Assembly (NCBI RefSeq): GCF_002775205.1
Contig: NC_036450.1
Span: 13,163,479 to 13,227,478, forward strand
Direction of reading: 5' to 3'
From: Xiphophorus maculatus
Lineage: Eukaryota; Chordata; Actinopteri; Cyprinodontiformes; Poeciliidae
DNA: 64,000 bases
The position numbers and the translations under genes were made by a program. The notes under the pieces were generated by a model that worked only from the letters and a program-made list of their open reading frames with translations, was not told the origin of the DNA and did not search any database. Positions within the stretch are counted from its first letter, which is position 1. The number at the start of each line of letters is the position of its first letter. Below, in pieces: positions 10,140-20,959 of this stretch.

Positions 10140-13100
10140 ATTCATTTCATTAGTAACTTAACTGGAAAATACCCTAATAAGTCACTTTAAAACTTTAAAA
10201 ATACACTTTGGGTTTTTAATTTGCATTTAAAAAATTACTCCCCACTGCTGCGCTTACATAGGAATTCGAAATGACAAAAATCTTAACTCTCTGGGTCCAT
10301 CTTAAAACATATTTCTGTCATTTGTGAAAACGAGGGCTAATAGAACATGTCTGGACAGCAGGCTGATAGTAAAGCCTGCACAGGTTTCATAAAGAACAGA
10401 CATTTTAATATCAATAGGGGGCTGTTTTGTTACTGGAGCACCCTCATTTACCAGATGAAAAGGAAAACTGTCGGCATTTCTTTGCCTGTCCTGTTTCCCC
10501 TGCACATGTTGAAACATGCCAAAGAACAAAAATGGAAAAAAGATGCGACTTTAATCGATATCATGTCCTCTTTTGATCACCTCCTAATGAAAATACTAAA
10601 TCATAAGTTTGACTACAACTTTGGTCATAGATGTATTTGTGCTTTCAATTTAGAACTTATTAAATTATTTCTTTCTGCAGGTCTGCTAAAATAGTTTTTA
10701 AAAATAACCAAATACTAGAGTAAATAGAAATATTCTCCTATTATACAAAAAACTATCATGTAAAACCTTCAAAAAATTATGCAGAAACTTACACAATTAG
10801 AAATATATAGTTTTTGTTGCTTTTTGGACTAAAATATTGTTTCTCTTGTCTGGCTTGTTGAAATCACTGAAACTGCTGCATTTTTAAAAACATTTTTTAA
10901 CCTAGAACAGTGTCTGGATAGATTAAAAGAAGGTGTGAACTACTACTATTTCTACTTAAACTTATAAGGAAAAAATGGTGAAGCACAATATAATGTGTAA
11001 TTTTTTATTTCTGTTATCTGATGCAAAAAATAAATAAATACCCAAAACACAAACCCTTGGAAAGCTGGACTTCTCTAAAATCAGAATTTTATTGTTCCTG
11101 ACTTGGCCCTCAGAAATTAGTACAACTTTAAAAATTGCCTAGATTTTATTTTAGATGCCATTAGTTTTATTTGAGATTGTTTTTTTTATCTGTAATTTCT
11201 AAACCAAACCTGTGTTGCTTGAAGATGCTGAGAATCATGAACCGCTCTTCTCTCAGGCTAATTCAGACACAACTATTGGACAGTACAGCTGAGTCATTCT
11301 GTAAACAAAGCCAGTGGATGTGTGATTTAGAAGATAGCAGGATATTTGTATCCTGAGGAAGAACAATTTATTAAGGAGAGAGGAAAAACTCCTGTTTGAG
11401 TCTGCTAATCAACAGCAGGATATCTGACTTCCACATTGCTAGCAGTTAGCATAGCGACAAACATTGTTTTGATGAGGACATTGTGAAAACATGAAAACCT
11501 GACTCATACAGAATTGCAAAGTATAAAGTTAGAAAATGTAGCATTGATTGTTTTCTGTATGAGTTTTATTAAATCAATCCATGAATTATTTGATTAGCTG
11601 TTAGCTTGAGTGGAGCTGCCAGCAGTCGTTAGCTTGACTCGCATGTAAACCAGATTCTCCAAATTTCTTCCTGCCCACTGCATGTAGGACAGTAATAGTG
11701 TTTTCTTTATGACAGAAGTGGAAAAATGAATATGGGAATAAAGTAAAAATAGCATAAGAATTTTTCTGGTGTATTTTGGTAAACCAGTGGGATTAGCTAG
11801 CTGTTTTGTCACAAAGCTTGCTACTTTTAGCATAACAAGACAACGAGGATTTATTCTGTATTTTAGGAATTAGATTTTTTTAAAAAGAAAGAAAACAGGC
11901 AAGAGTTAGAAGTGTAAATAAATATTTGATCCATTCCACCTTAATTCCAAAACATACTTTGCAAGAACTGAGTTTTTTTCTCTCTTCAAGAGTTGCAAAA
12001 ACAAAATTACACAACCATAAAAACATTAATCAAACCATAATCTTTTATTGAATGATGGATGACCTGAAGAGCTGGTCCCTGATTACTTGTATCAGCATTT
12101 GTCGACTCCACCCGACAGGAGATGATAACTTAACTCAGTATGGTATGAAATCAAATAGAAAATCTGTGAAGGGAGCTAAATATTAGGGCAATGGAAACTT
12201 CCAACCTTGGAGCCCACCATTGATAAGGTGGGCTCCTTATCCCACCTTATCTATGGGTAATTAGCACACCTATGGTGGGAAATTAGCATAAAGCTAATTA
12301 GAAATTATGTTTATGCTAATAACCAAAACACAAACCCCTGGGAAGCTGGACTTCTCTCTTATCAAGCTTATTAGTTTTATGCTAATTTATAACTAGCACA
12401 AAGCTAGTTACATAGAAATTACAAGAATGTTTGAGTTCTGTAATGTCAATAAAGATATTTCCGTTGATCATTAAGAATCAATGGAAACACCACACTCATC
12501 AAAATCTATACTGCTCTACCTTAAAGTGCAAAGAAATCTTATTTTTTATGAAGCAGCATATAAAATTGAGTTTTCTAGATTCATTGCTGTTTAATGAGGG
12601 ACAAAAACCTTTCTCTTTGTTAACAGCAGTTTCTCAGTTTTATTTTCTGGTCCAGATGGGACTTCTCAAGTCTTCAGCATGCCACATCTCTCAGCGGAGC
12701 GGCAGCAGTGGCGCCGGGGCACCGACCTTTAGACACAACTACTGTATCACTCAACAATCTTCCCAAGCCATCCCTCCTTCCCTCCACCCATCATCCTACT
12801 CCTTCTGGCCCTCCTTAGTCATGCTCCTTCTTCCTTCAATTATGAAGCTGATGATTTATTCCTGTTGCCTCTGCTTTCACCAACGTCACTTACTCCCAGA
12901 CAGCTGTTGTTGTTGCCTGTTATTGTGATTTGGGCAATCTGAAATCAAATTATTTTTGAGTGGCTCCGTCCGGACAGCAGAAGGTATCTCAGGGCGCTTT
13001 GGCAAAACCGGATAAAAGCAAACCGAAGTGGATCACAGCAGGCTTCCTATCTGTTCTCTGGTGCGACAGCAGTCTGTTTTTAGCTCCTTTCTTTGATAGA

Positions 13101-14280
13101 GAAATAAAGCACAAGTGTCCTGATGATTAATCCAGCTATAAACTTTTTTTTCCCCACAGTCTGCTCATTAGAGCTACTGTACATAAATGCACTAAGGTTT
13201 AAGTGATGCTGAAAGGCTACTTGTGCAAGAAGAGGAACATATTTGCTCTTCAAGAGTGAGAAGTTCCAGTTGGACAAAGCTGGTGTTGTTTTGCAGGGCG
13301 TCCACCAAGTCACCCAGCATGCCACCAACTCTGCTTCCACAGCATTCAGCTCCTGTTTTCTCTCCTAATTACCCACCTGTGTGTCAGATTAATTACTGTT
13401 GTTGTTTTCCTCACGTGTGGCCTCATGTTGCAAGCCACACACCATGCACACAGAGATAACCTTTACGTTTATGTTTTGTTTCTCTCTCTTTGTTCGATGG
13501 CCATCCATCAGATGCTGCATTTCCGTCAGACTGAAGGGAAAGACTTTTGCACTAGGAGAGAAATGAGCAGCAGCAGCAGCGTGTGTTGCAGGGCTTTGAT
13601 CTATTATTGTGACAGAGTTCTCTCTTGTTTATGAGACTTTTTTTAGTGATGCTTGTCACAGTTGGAGAGTGTGAGGTGTGTGTTCTTGTTGCTTAGGCGT
13701 TTGTGGAGGTCCGACAGTTGTTTGATGTGCGTGTTAAGCTGTCAGACCACATGTCCTGTTCAGAGACAGCTGGCTCTTCGAAGTGTGTGTGTTACTTCTG
13801 ATCTGAAGAACTCTGACTTGAATTTATCTTAAAATTCATGATGTAAATACCTGAGCCAATACTAACAGCTCTCATGCTAATCGGCCCCCCTGGGCAAAGA
13901 GTAAGCAATCATATGAAGGCTAAAATCCACTTTTAATTATTAGCTGCTGTTAAAGCTAACACTTCCAGCAGACCTTAAATATCCCACCATTTGGGCTTTA
14001 TTAGCCAATTCACTACTTTTCCTTCAGTCGATAAGGAGAACGACGCCACGTGAGAAAAAAAAGCCCCCAGGCTCAGAGATGTTCAAACCTTTTCACCACT
14101 ATGTTAAAACAGACTCTAACTCATGAGGAATTGGAAAAAAATATACATTTCTGAGGCCACTTCTCCGCAGGGAACCTGAGCAGAGTTGATGGGGATACGT
14201 ATGGAGGAAAAACAGGGTGATCCTGGAAGAAAAATTACTAGAAGCTGCAAAAAAACTGAGACAGAACTGCAATGGAACGG
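10140..14280. other. Intergenic stretch without recognised genes
   Basis: AT-rich DNA with scattered short frames. The longest, 12431-12928 on the plus strand (165 codons), is low-complexity and Ser/Leu/Cys-rich with no domain. A pair of overlapping short inverted repeats at 12209-12251 is listed separately. No other repeat family was recognised. Confidence 0.4.
12209..12251. repeat. Overlapping alternative hairpins
   Basis: GGAGCCCACC (12209-12218) is the inverse of GGTGGGCTCC (12227-12236), and GATAAGGTGGG (12222-12232) is the inverse of CCCACCTTATC (12241-12251). The two hairpins share the central GGTGGG, so they exclude each other. All arms are perfect, with 8-base loops. Confidence 0.85.
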
Positions 14281-14296
14281 ATTAAATCAAAGTATA

Positions 14297-14400
14297 CTAG
14301 TGTGTTAGAACGGTCCAGTCAAAGCCCAAACCTCAGATCAGAGGCAAAGATTTAAAGTTGCTGTTTACAGGACTTCTCTGTGAGTGAGCTTGAGCTCAAG
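14297..14400 (+). pseudogene. Tc1-like transposase fragment
   Basis: The plus strand reads 'cggtccagtcaaagcccaaa' then a degraded run resembling the Tc1 motif SQSPDLNPIENLWQDLKIAVHR. About 100 bases of the C-terminal region remain, with disrupted frame. Confidence 0.6.
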
Positions 14401-14448
14401 GACATGTACAATTTTCTGTCTTTAGATGTACAAAATTGGTACACTGCA

Positions 14449-14690
14449 AAAGTCTTGCCAAGTATTTGTGGTCTAGTTGCAAATATCTTTATATATTTGA
14501 AAGAAAACTAACTTACAAGTAATTTTTCAGCAAGAAATAATAGGTTTAAGTAAAAAGAAATCCTTAATGTTGATGAAAAAGTACTAGAAACCTGTACTTT
14601 CAAATCTTATTTCCAGTGTGGTAAGACATTTGCACTAGAAAATAGACCAAAAATACTTAGTAAGAGTTTGTGCTTTTAAAGTATAGCGAC
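14449..14690. mobile_element. MITE, same family as 36911-37250
   Basis: The element begins 'acactgcaaaagtcttgcca' and contains the family's internal text 'gtattt..ggtctag' and 'ccttaatgttgatgaaaaagt', then ends in inverted text 'aaaatacttagtaagagttt'. It is a diverged, non-autonomous palindromic DNA transposon. Two further copies lie in tbc1d10a introns. Confidence 0.7.
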
Positions 14691-14699
14691 ATCTTCTGA

Positions 14700-17500
14700 A
14701 AAACTTGCATCTAGAAAAGGTGATTCTTCAAAATGTTAACTCGGGGAAACTGCATACAAATTATTATTGATATTTGTAAAATAAACTTTGGAAACCATGT
14801 AGCATTTTGTTGCCACCTTCAACTCCATGGAGCTAAGTGTTGATCTATTGGGTAACATTCTAATAAGATACATTGAAGATCTGGTATGACATGACAAAAC
14901 ATAAAAATGTTCCAGGTGTATAAAAACTTTTGCAAATCACTGCAACTTAAGAGCAAATCTCCTCACAGATTCTCCTTTAAGTAAACATCTTCCAAATCTG
15001 TTGTTGACTCATTCACCTCCAAAGCCGGGGCAGGATCCACACAGGTGAATATATTTGGACCGCAGTCTGGGGGGCCTGCAGACTGCTGCAGACCAGAAAA
15101 TTTATGCCACATAGTCCTTGTGCACAAGCGGAAGTGGAAACCATAAATTGAACTTTATTGCTCACCCAGGGAGGGTGCCATTGTGTTTGTGTTTTGCTGT
15201 AAACACTCAGTTATAAGAATGAGCTTTGTGTTCACGCCGGAGAAAATAGTTCCTGCTTTAAAACCTATTGGCTGTTCAGGTTTTGAACACCAAAAGATGA
15301 GTTCCAGTCAGTCTGGTTGCATTTTTGAAAAGTCAAACATCTTTGTGGAAAATAGCTCATAAGTTCAACTCAATAGGAAGAAGAAAGAAAACAAAATACA
15401 TATTTTGGTATGTTCACAATCGCAAGGACACCAGGAGATATTGTGGTCTTCTTCTCTCTCATTTGACGTCTAAACAACGCAGCAGCAGCTTCCTTTAACA
15501 CCCCACTAACCTCCTGCCTTGCTGACTGCGACTCAGTTGACCGGGACAGTCTGTTGATAGAAACCTTCCTGCTTTCAAAATGTTGTCATCTGAGCCAAGT
15601 GAAAAATATTTACCGCGAATGAACGCGAGGAAAGGAGGGAAAACAGTTTTTACAAAAAGGTAAAAATAGCTGACGCTTTCCATCAGGGTTGCCAGTAAAT
15701 ATCTGAGGTTTGCATCACGGCGGGGCGCCTCTTAGAAGACGAAGAGGCGCCCCGCCGTGACAAGTTTCGACTGGAGAGGCTCATTTATCTGATGAAGAAG
15801 CAGACCAGAGACACAAATCATGTCAGATACACTTTGTTTGCAGTCAGAGTAGGTGCCGTAAGTGTTTGTGTTAGCTCACTGTCTGACACGAGATAACTGA
15901 TAAGTTAGGAGGCTTGTTTAATTGATGATGACATCAGTGTCACTTTGTGAGATTAGAGAACAAATACAACAACTGACAAAGTTTAGAGAGGAAAAACAGC
16001 TTGCAGCAACATTGTTGTTCCATATTTTGGTTTATGATTTTCTTATTGCAGCTTAAAGTCCTGTATTTGAAATTACTGTATACATTTTTTTACTTTTACT
16101 TCAGTATCCCCAGCCTAGATAAACACATCTAAAGGAGATAATATCTAAAAACCCTGGATGATAAAAACTAGACCTGATATAGAGCCAGAGGGCTGTGATA
16201 AGTGTTTACCCTCTTTTGGATTTCTTCTGTTCTTCAAGTTTAAATATTTTAGATTATCAAAAATATTTTAATATCAGACAAAGATAACCCGAGTAAATAT
16301 TAAAATCAGTTTTTTTTTATTTAAATGGAAAATTGACTATCCAAACAAATCTGCCCTAATCTGGAAGTATATTTATTTATGTTCACTGTAAGCAAAGGTT
16401 TAATATTGGATCTTTAGCATCACAACTTTACTGCTCTCAAAATAAAATTTCTCTAGGTGTGTACAGTACATATGCAAACTTTTTTATGTTCTGTTATATA
16501 TCTTTTCTTTACTTATTTAGATTGCATAAACATATTTTTCAGTTGTTTCCACATTAAACATGGAAGGAGTTGCTCACAACAATAAACTCTTGTCCACGTC
16601 TCTTTTCCATTGCATGCTCCTGTCCATTCAGTCACACCTTTGACATACTCATATTTTGTACTGAATGTTTTGTGATTATTACATAACAAAAGCAGAAGAT
16701 GTGTGCTCGACATATCCAGAAATTATTTAGGAACAAAAAAAAGCCCAAATAGTTATTGAAGCATTAATTAAATCCCGTTTCAGTGCCCTGAATGGAGGGG
16801 TGAAAACCCTGCTGAGGTCGACCTGCACATGTAACATGAACTGTGTTGTATAGATCGTTACGTTTCTCTGAACTTCACATAGTTTTTGAAACATAAGACG
16901 TCAGTATAGTTTAAAGGTTGCGAGAGGCACACATAAAGAACACGCCCAGAAATCCTTCATCTTAATGCACAATGAGAAGGCCGTGACTGAAGTGGATGCA
17001 ACACAATAGGCTTTTGTAATTTTAAACCAAAGGTCCTGCTTAACATATGCTTTTGTCATTACTCTCATTTATTATAGCCTATGAGGTCAGCTGCTGAGGT
17101 GAGTAAAAAAAAAACAAAAAAACCTTTACTGTCTCCTGTACACATGCCAGTCCATTTTCTTTTACCGTAAAAGAAAATGTTTAACCTTAAATATATATTG
17201 AGATGGGTCAGCTGAGATTTGGACCTGATGGGTTGTAATATTATTTAGTGAGTTAAAAACAATATAAAATTATAAGAAAAAAATAAAGTTACTGAGAAAG
17301 ACTGTTTTAATATTAGTGGATTCTCCAGTGGAAAAGCTCAAACTGCAGGAAACACAATGAAAGAAGGCGCCACCAAAGAGACAGAAACTAAAACCACATA
17401 TTACAACAACGACGCATGAAAAGAAATCATGAAGAGGTGAGGGACTGAAGAAAACAATAAGCTGCAGACAGAAAACCTGCAAATCATACCAGCATGTCTG
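14700..17500. other. Intergenic stretch
   Basis: No gene was recognised. It contains the GC-rich perfect hairpin at 15715-15760. The remaining sequence is AT-rich with only short chance frames. Confidence 0.4.
15715..15760. repeat. GC-rich perfect 19-bp inverted repeat
   Basis: TCACGGCGGGGCGCCTCTT (15715-15733) is exactly inverted at 15742-15760, separated by 8 bases (agaagacg). The arms are very GC-rich inside AT-rich DNA. No poly(T) follows, and no protein or known RNA could be linked to it. Confidence 0.95.
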
Positions 17501-17510
17501 GTATGACATG

Positions 17511-17550
17511 CATGATTTCACTGAGGCACTGATGCCTCAGTGAAATCATG
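17511..17550. repeat. Perfect 18-bp inverted repeat
   Basis: CATGATTTCACTGAGGCA (17511-17528) is exactly inverted at 17533-17550 with a 4-base loop. Just left of it, 17488-17510 holds a smaller hairpin (CATACCA/TGGTATG), so the block is a compound palindrome. Confidence 0.95.
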
Positions 17551-17761
17551 AATGTTGACGTTGCTGCAGTGCATTTCTAAAGTTTGATCATCAGCACGGA
17601 TTTCTTATAAATCAGTTTTAAATGCTACTTGTGTTGTTATTTTTGCAGGTTTGAACAAATACAAAACATACAACTGCAAAAGATTTCAACAAACAAGAGC
17701 TGCCTGAACAAGTTTGAATTTCTTAGGGACTTTCGGGAATCCATACAGGTTCAAATACAAG

Positions 17762-18288
17762 CAGTATTTTCAGGACTATAGCGCGCACCATACTATAGGC
17801 CGCACCTACAAATTTTTTGGAAAAAAAAACAAACCCAAAACAAAACTGAAACTGAAAACGTACATATATAAACCGCACCGGATTATAAGCCGCTGGTATC
17901 GCTGCCGTTCTGGGTTTTCCGTCCTTAATAAATCTACTGAATTTATTAAGGACGCAGCTCTCCGCCTCCGATGCCGAACCAAGGTTTCAGTATAGCGGCT
18001 CTATTTCCCTCCTGTACTGCCAGATCGATAGCCCTCAACTTAGAAGCTGCATCATATGAGTTTGATAACATTTCTCTGTCCTGCCTGCTGCTAGCATGTG
18101 CTTGTCCTAAATGAAAATTAGCACTTTCTTCTTTTATTTCCAATTTTGACTTCCAATGATTCACTTCCTGCTAAAGAGCCCCCTGGTGGTTGAAGAAAAA
18201 TCCGGGCTATAAGCCGCACCGGGCTATAAGCCGCATGGTTCAAAGCGTGGGGAAAAAAGTAGCGGCTTATAGTCCGAAGAATACAGTA
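17762..18288. mobile_element. Non-autonomous DNA transposon of the 'GGCTTATAGTCCG' type
   Basis: The termini are imperfect inverted repeats: GTATTTTCAGGACTATA at 17764-17780, and its relative GTATTCTTCGGACTATA on the other strand at 18268-18284. Sub-terminal arrays of 'ctataagccgca' are repeated at 17880-17892 and 18206-18235. This terminal text occurs in a widespread vertebrate repeat; I do not assign its superfamily. Inside it sits a perfect 13-bp hairpin (17921-17933 with 17941-17953). Confidence 0.75.
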
Positions 18289-18539
18289 AAGATTTTATTA
18301 AATGTCACTACTTTTCTTGCAGAATTGCCAAAGCTAATTTAAATTGGCTTGTTCCATTTTTAAGATTGTAAAGCAAATATTCAGTAAGGTTGAAGAAGAG
18401 GTTTTTAACTTTTTGATGTGCAATTTAGTATAATTTTACTTTTTGAACACTAAATTCTGTACAAATTTCAACCACAACTCCTTATTCTTTATTACACCCA
18501 CATTGCAAACATTGCACAAATATATAGCAAAAAAGACCT

Positions 18540-18600
18540 TCAGCATAATGCTGCCACCGCCATGCTTGATAATTGGTGCTGGTTTTGAGTTTGACTCCTG
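18540..18600 (-). pseudogene. Tc1-like transposase fragment
   Basis: The plus strand 'cataatgctgccaccgccatg' is the antisense of the conserved Tc1 GGGSIML block. Only about 60 bases are recognisable. Confidence 0.5.
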
Positions 18601-20240
18601 GGTAGGTTATATTTAATTTATTTAGCTTTTTTTTTTTTTTTAGCATGAAAGTCCCACTAAATAAACATTATCTTTTCTGTCCATGACTCAGCTAGTTGCT
18701 AACAACATTAGCACTCTGAGGACAACCATGCCAGTTCATAAAAATTACATATCTTACCTTACCTATGAATGCTTGGCTTTCTAAGTAACTCTTTTTAGCT
18801 GTAGATTGTTGATCCAATTTTCTCCTCTTTTATCGGTAAGTTTTTTAAAATCAACTCCCTTGTGACCAACTATCTTCGAAACACGAAAATAACGTTTATC
18901 TTTCTCTCTATTAGAACGCTTTGAACAATCATACAGGACACAGACGTTAGACATTATGATGCTGGATCAACAGAAATAAATGGGCCGCATTTACTTCTGG
19001 CCCTCCATCTGCATTGGGTGACGTCGGCGCTACGTCATCTGAAACCCAGCAATTGCAGCAGTTTTTAATTCATGGCAGGTTTGACACATTTTGGTTCCAA
19101 GATTATTCTGTTTTGAAATCTAGAATCATCTCTTTGTTTTGTTCACATTCAAGATCATCTAATAGATGTGATAAATCTAAGTTTTGATGTTTTAACCACC
19201 TAAAAATTGGAAACCCGTCTACTCAGTTTGACCAAAATCACCTCAAATCCTGAACTATTTTACAGTGTGTGACCTAATTTCAGTTTGCCAAGCTGGGGCC
19301 GATGTTTACTTTGGCGTTATCATAACCCGCTGATGCTTCTTCTGCACACCATCAACGTCTTATCAGGGCCTCAGCAGCTCTCCTTCGCTCTCACAATCAC
19401 ACCAACACAAACTGACACAACTACAGCGCTCCCCCCTTCTCCTCCTCTCCCAGTGTGTATCCTCTTCAAGCTTCCAGCTTCCTTGCTGAGGAAAAAGAGG
19501 ACAAGATTGACAGGAAGAAAGGAGACAGTGGGGATGTGACACAACAATGGCAGGAAGTAACTCCAGATTGATGCAGATGAATGAAAAACACCATCGACAC
19601 GGCAGAAACGACTTAACAAACATCCCATGCAGAGGTAAACACGTAAGAAACAGTGCCAAGGGGCTTTTACAAGGCGCATGTCTCATTATGGCCTAAAACA
19701 ACAAAAATATTTGACCACCAAACAGGGAGAATCCAGTTTCAAAGGTTCCACCAGTTTTACTTTGCCTGACCTTAATCGACCCGGTGCAAACGTTTGAATT
19801 GTGATGTGCATTTGCATCTTGTGGCAGTAAGTTTATTTATTTATTTTTTTTTAACGACAATTGATTCCAGATTCTTTACCCCTAAAACATTCGTAGTCCA
19901 AAAGTGTAACAGAATGGCTTTTTTTGGAGTTAGCTGCTTCCTTTGTGTTTAACAGAACATAATGTGATAAAATAATGAACAAAGTCATTTATTTTCATTT
20001 ATTGCAAAGAAAATGAAAAAACAAAAACAAACAAAAGAATAACAGTAGCAAAATATATTTACACGTTCAAAGGAGTGGATATGAACTCATTTTTACACCC
20101 ACTCATCTTACATCTGTAGCATCACCCAATAAATTACTACTCATGTTAACTTGGTTTTAACATTCTTTCTTAGTTTGTATTTTTTTATATTCATATCTAT
20201 ATGAATATAAAAGGCTTTAAAATAAGCCTTCATTTTAAAA
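18600..20240. other. Intergenic stretch
   Basis: Nothing gene-like is supported. The frames around 19285-19690 on both strands lack domains. Confidence 0.4.
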
Positions 20241-20950
20241 ATACTCCACAAATATTTGATGAGGTTGAGGTCTGAAGCTTAATGTCAGCTATCTTGGTCT
20301 GTTCCTAAACTAATTGTGATGTGTATTTGTGACAGTTGTTTAATTTGAAAATCCAGTTGTGCACAAATTGTTTCCAAATTTACTTTTTCTACATTACACC
20401 TTCTTTGCACAGACTTTACTCCTGGCAGTGAAACAGACCCACTACATGATGCTGCCACCACCACAGTTTTAGGTCTGAACGCCTCACCTTTAATCCTCCA
20501 GACATATTAGCTATCCACTTTGATTCCTTTTGGACAATTCAAATCTCTTTTAATACAAAAAGACAAATCTTTTCTTATTTTTTTACCTCATATTGTATTA
20601 GCTTATTTAACTGAGTCAAATTTCTAAATTACTTGTTTTGTTGCTGTGTTTGTAATTTGGCTTGTTTTATCAAAACATGTCTCTTTTGTAAATGAAATCT
20701 TGGATCTCAATGAGACAACCTGCATAAATAAAGGCCTAAGAAAAATACAAAATATTGAATGGTGAATGCCTCACCTTGACTTCTCCAAACATACTTCTTG
20801 TCATTGCTGCCAAATTCTTCAGTGTCATAAAACACATCATGTTTTACAATATTTTATTTGAGCCTGAACATGGAGATTTTGGATCGTTGTCTTGCTTGAC
20901 CCTCTCTTCACTCAGAATCATAAAAAACATCCATGTTCTTGTGTAAATGG
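20240..20950 (-). pseudogene. Decayed Tc1-like transposons
   Basis: At 20444-20490 the plus strand carries the antisense of the GGGSIMxW motif ('catgatgctgccaccaccac') followed by the antisense of the EAFxPK block. A second EAF-like block ('aatgcctcaccttgacttctcc') recurs at 20764-20790. The doubled block implies two nested or tandem copies, both broken. Confidence 0.6.
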
Positions 20951-20959
20951 AAAATGTTC

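Noticed and set aside
12431-12928. 165-codon frame
   Set aside because: No domain, start context or splice support; compositionally like its non-coding surroundings.
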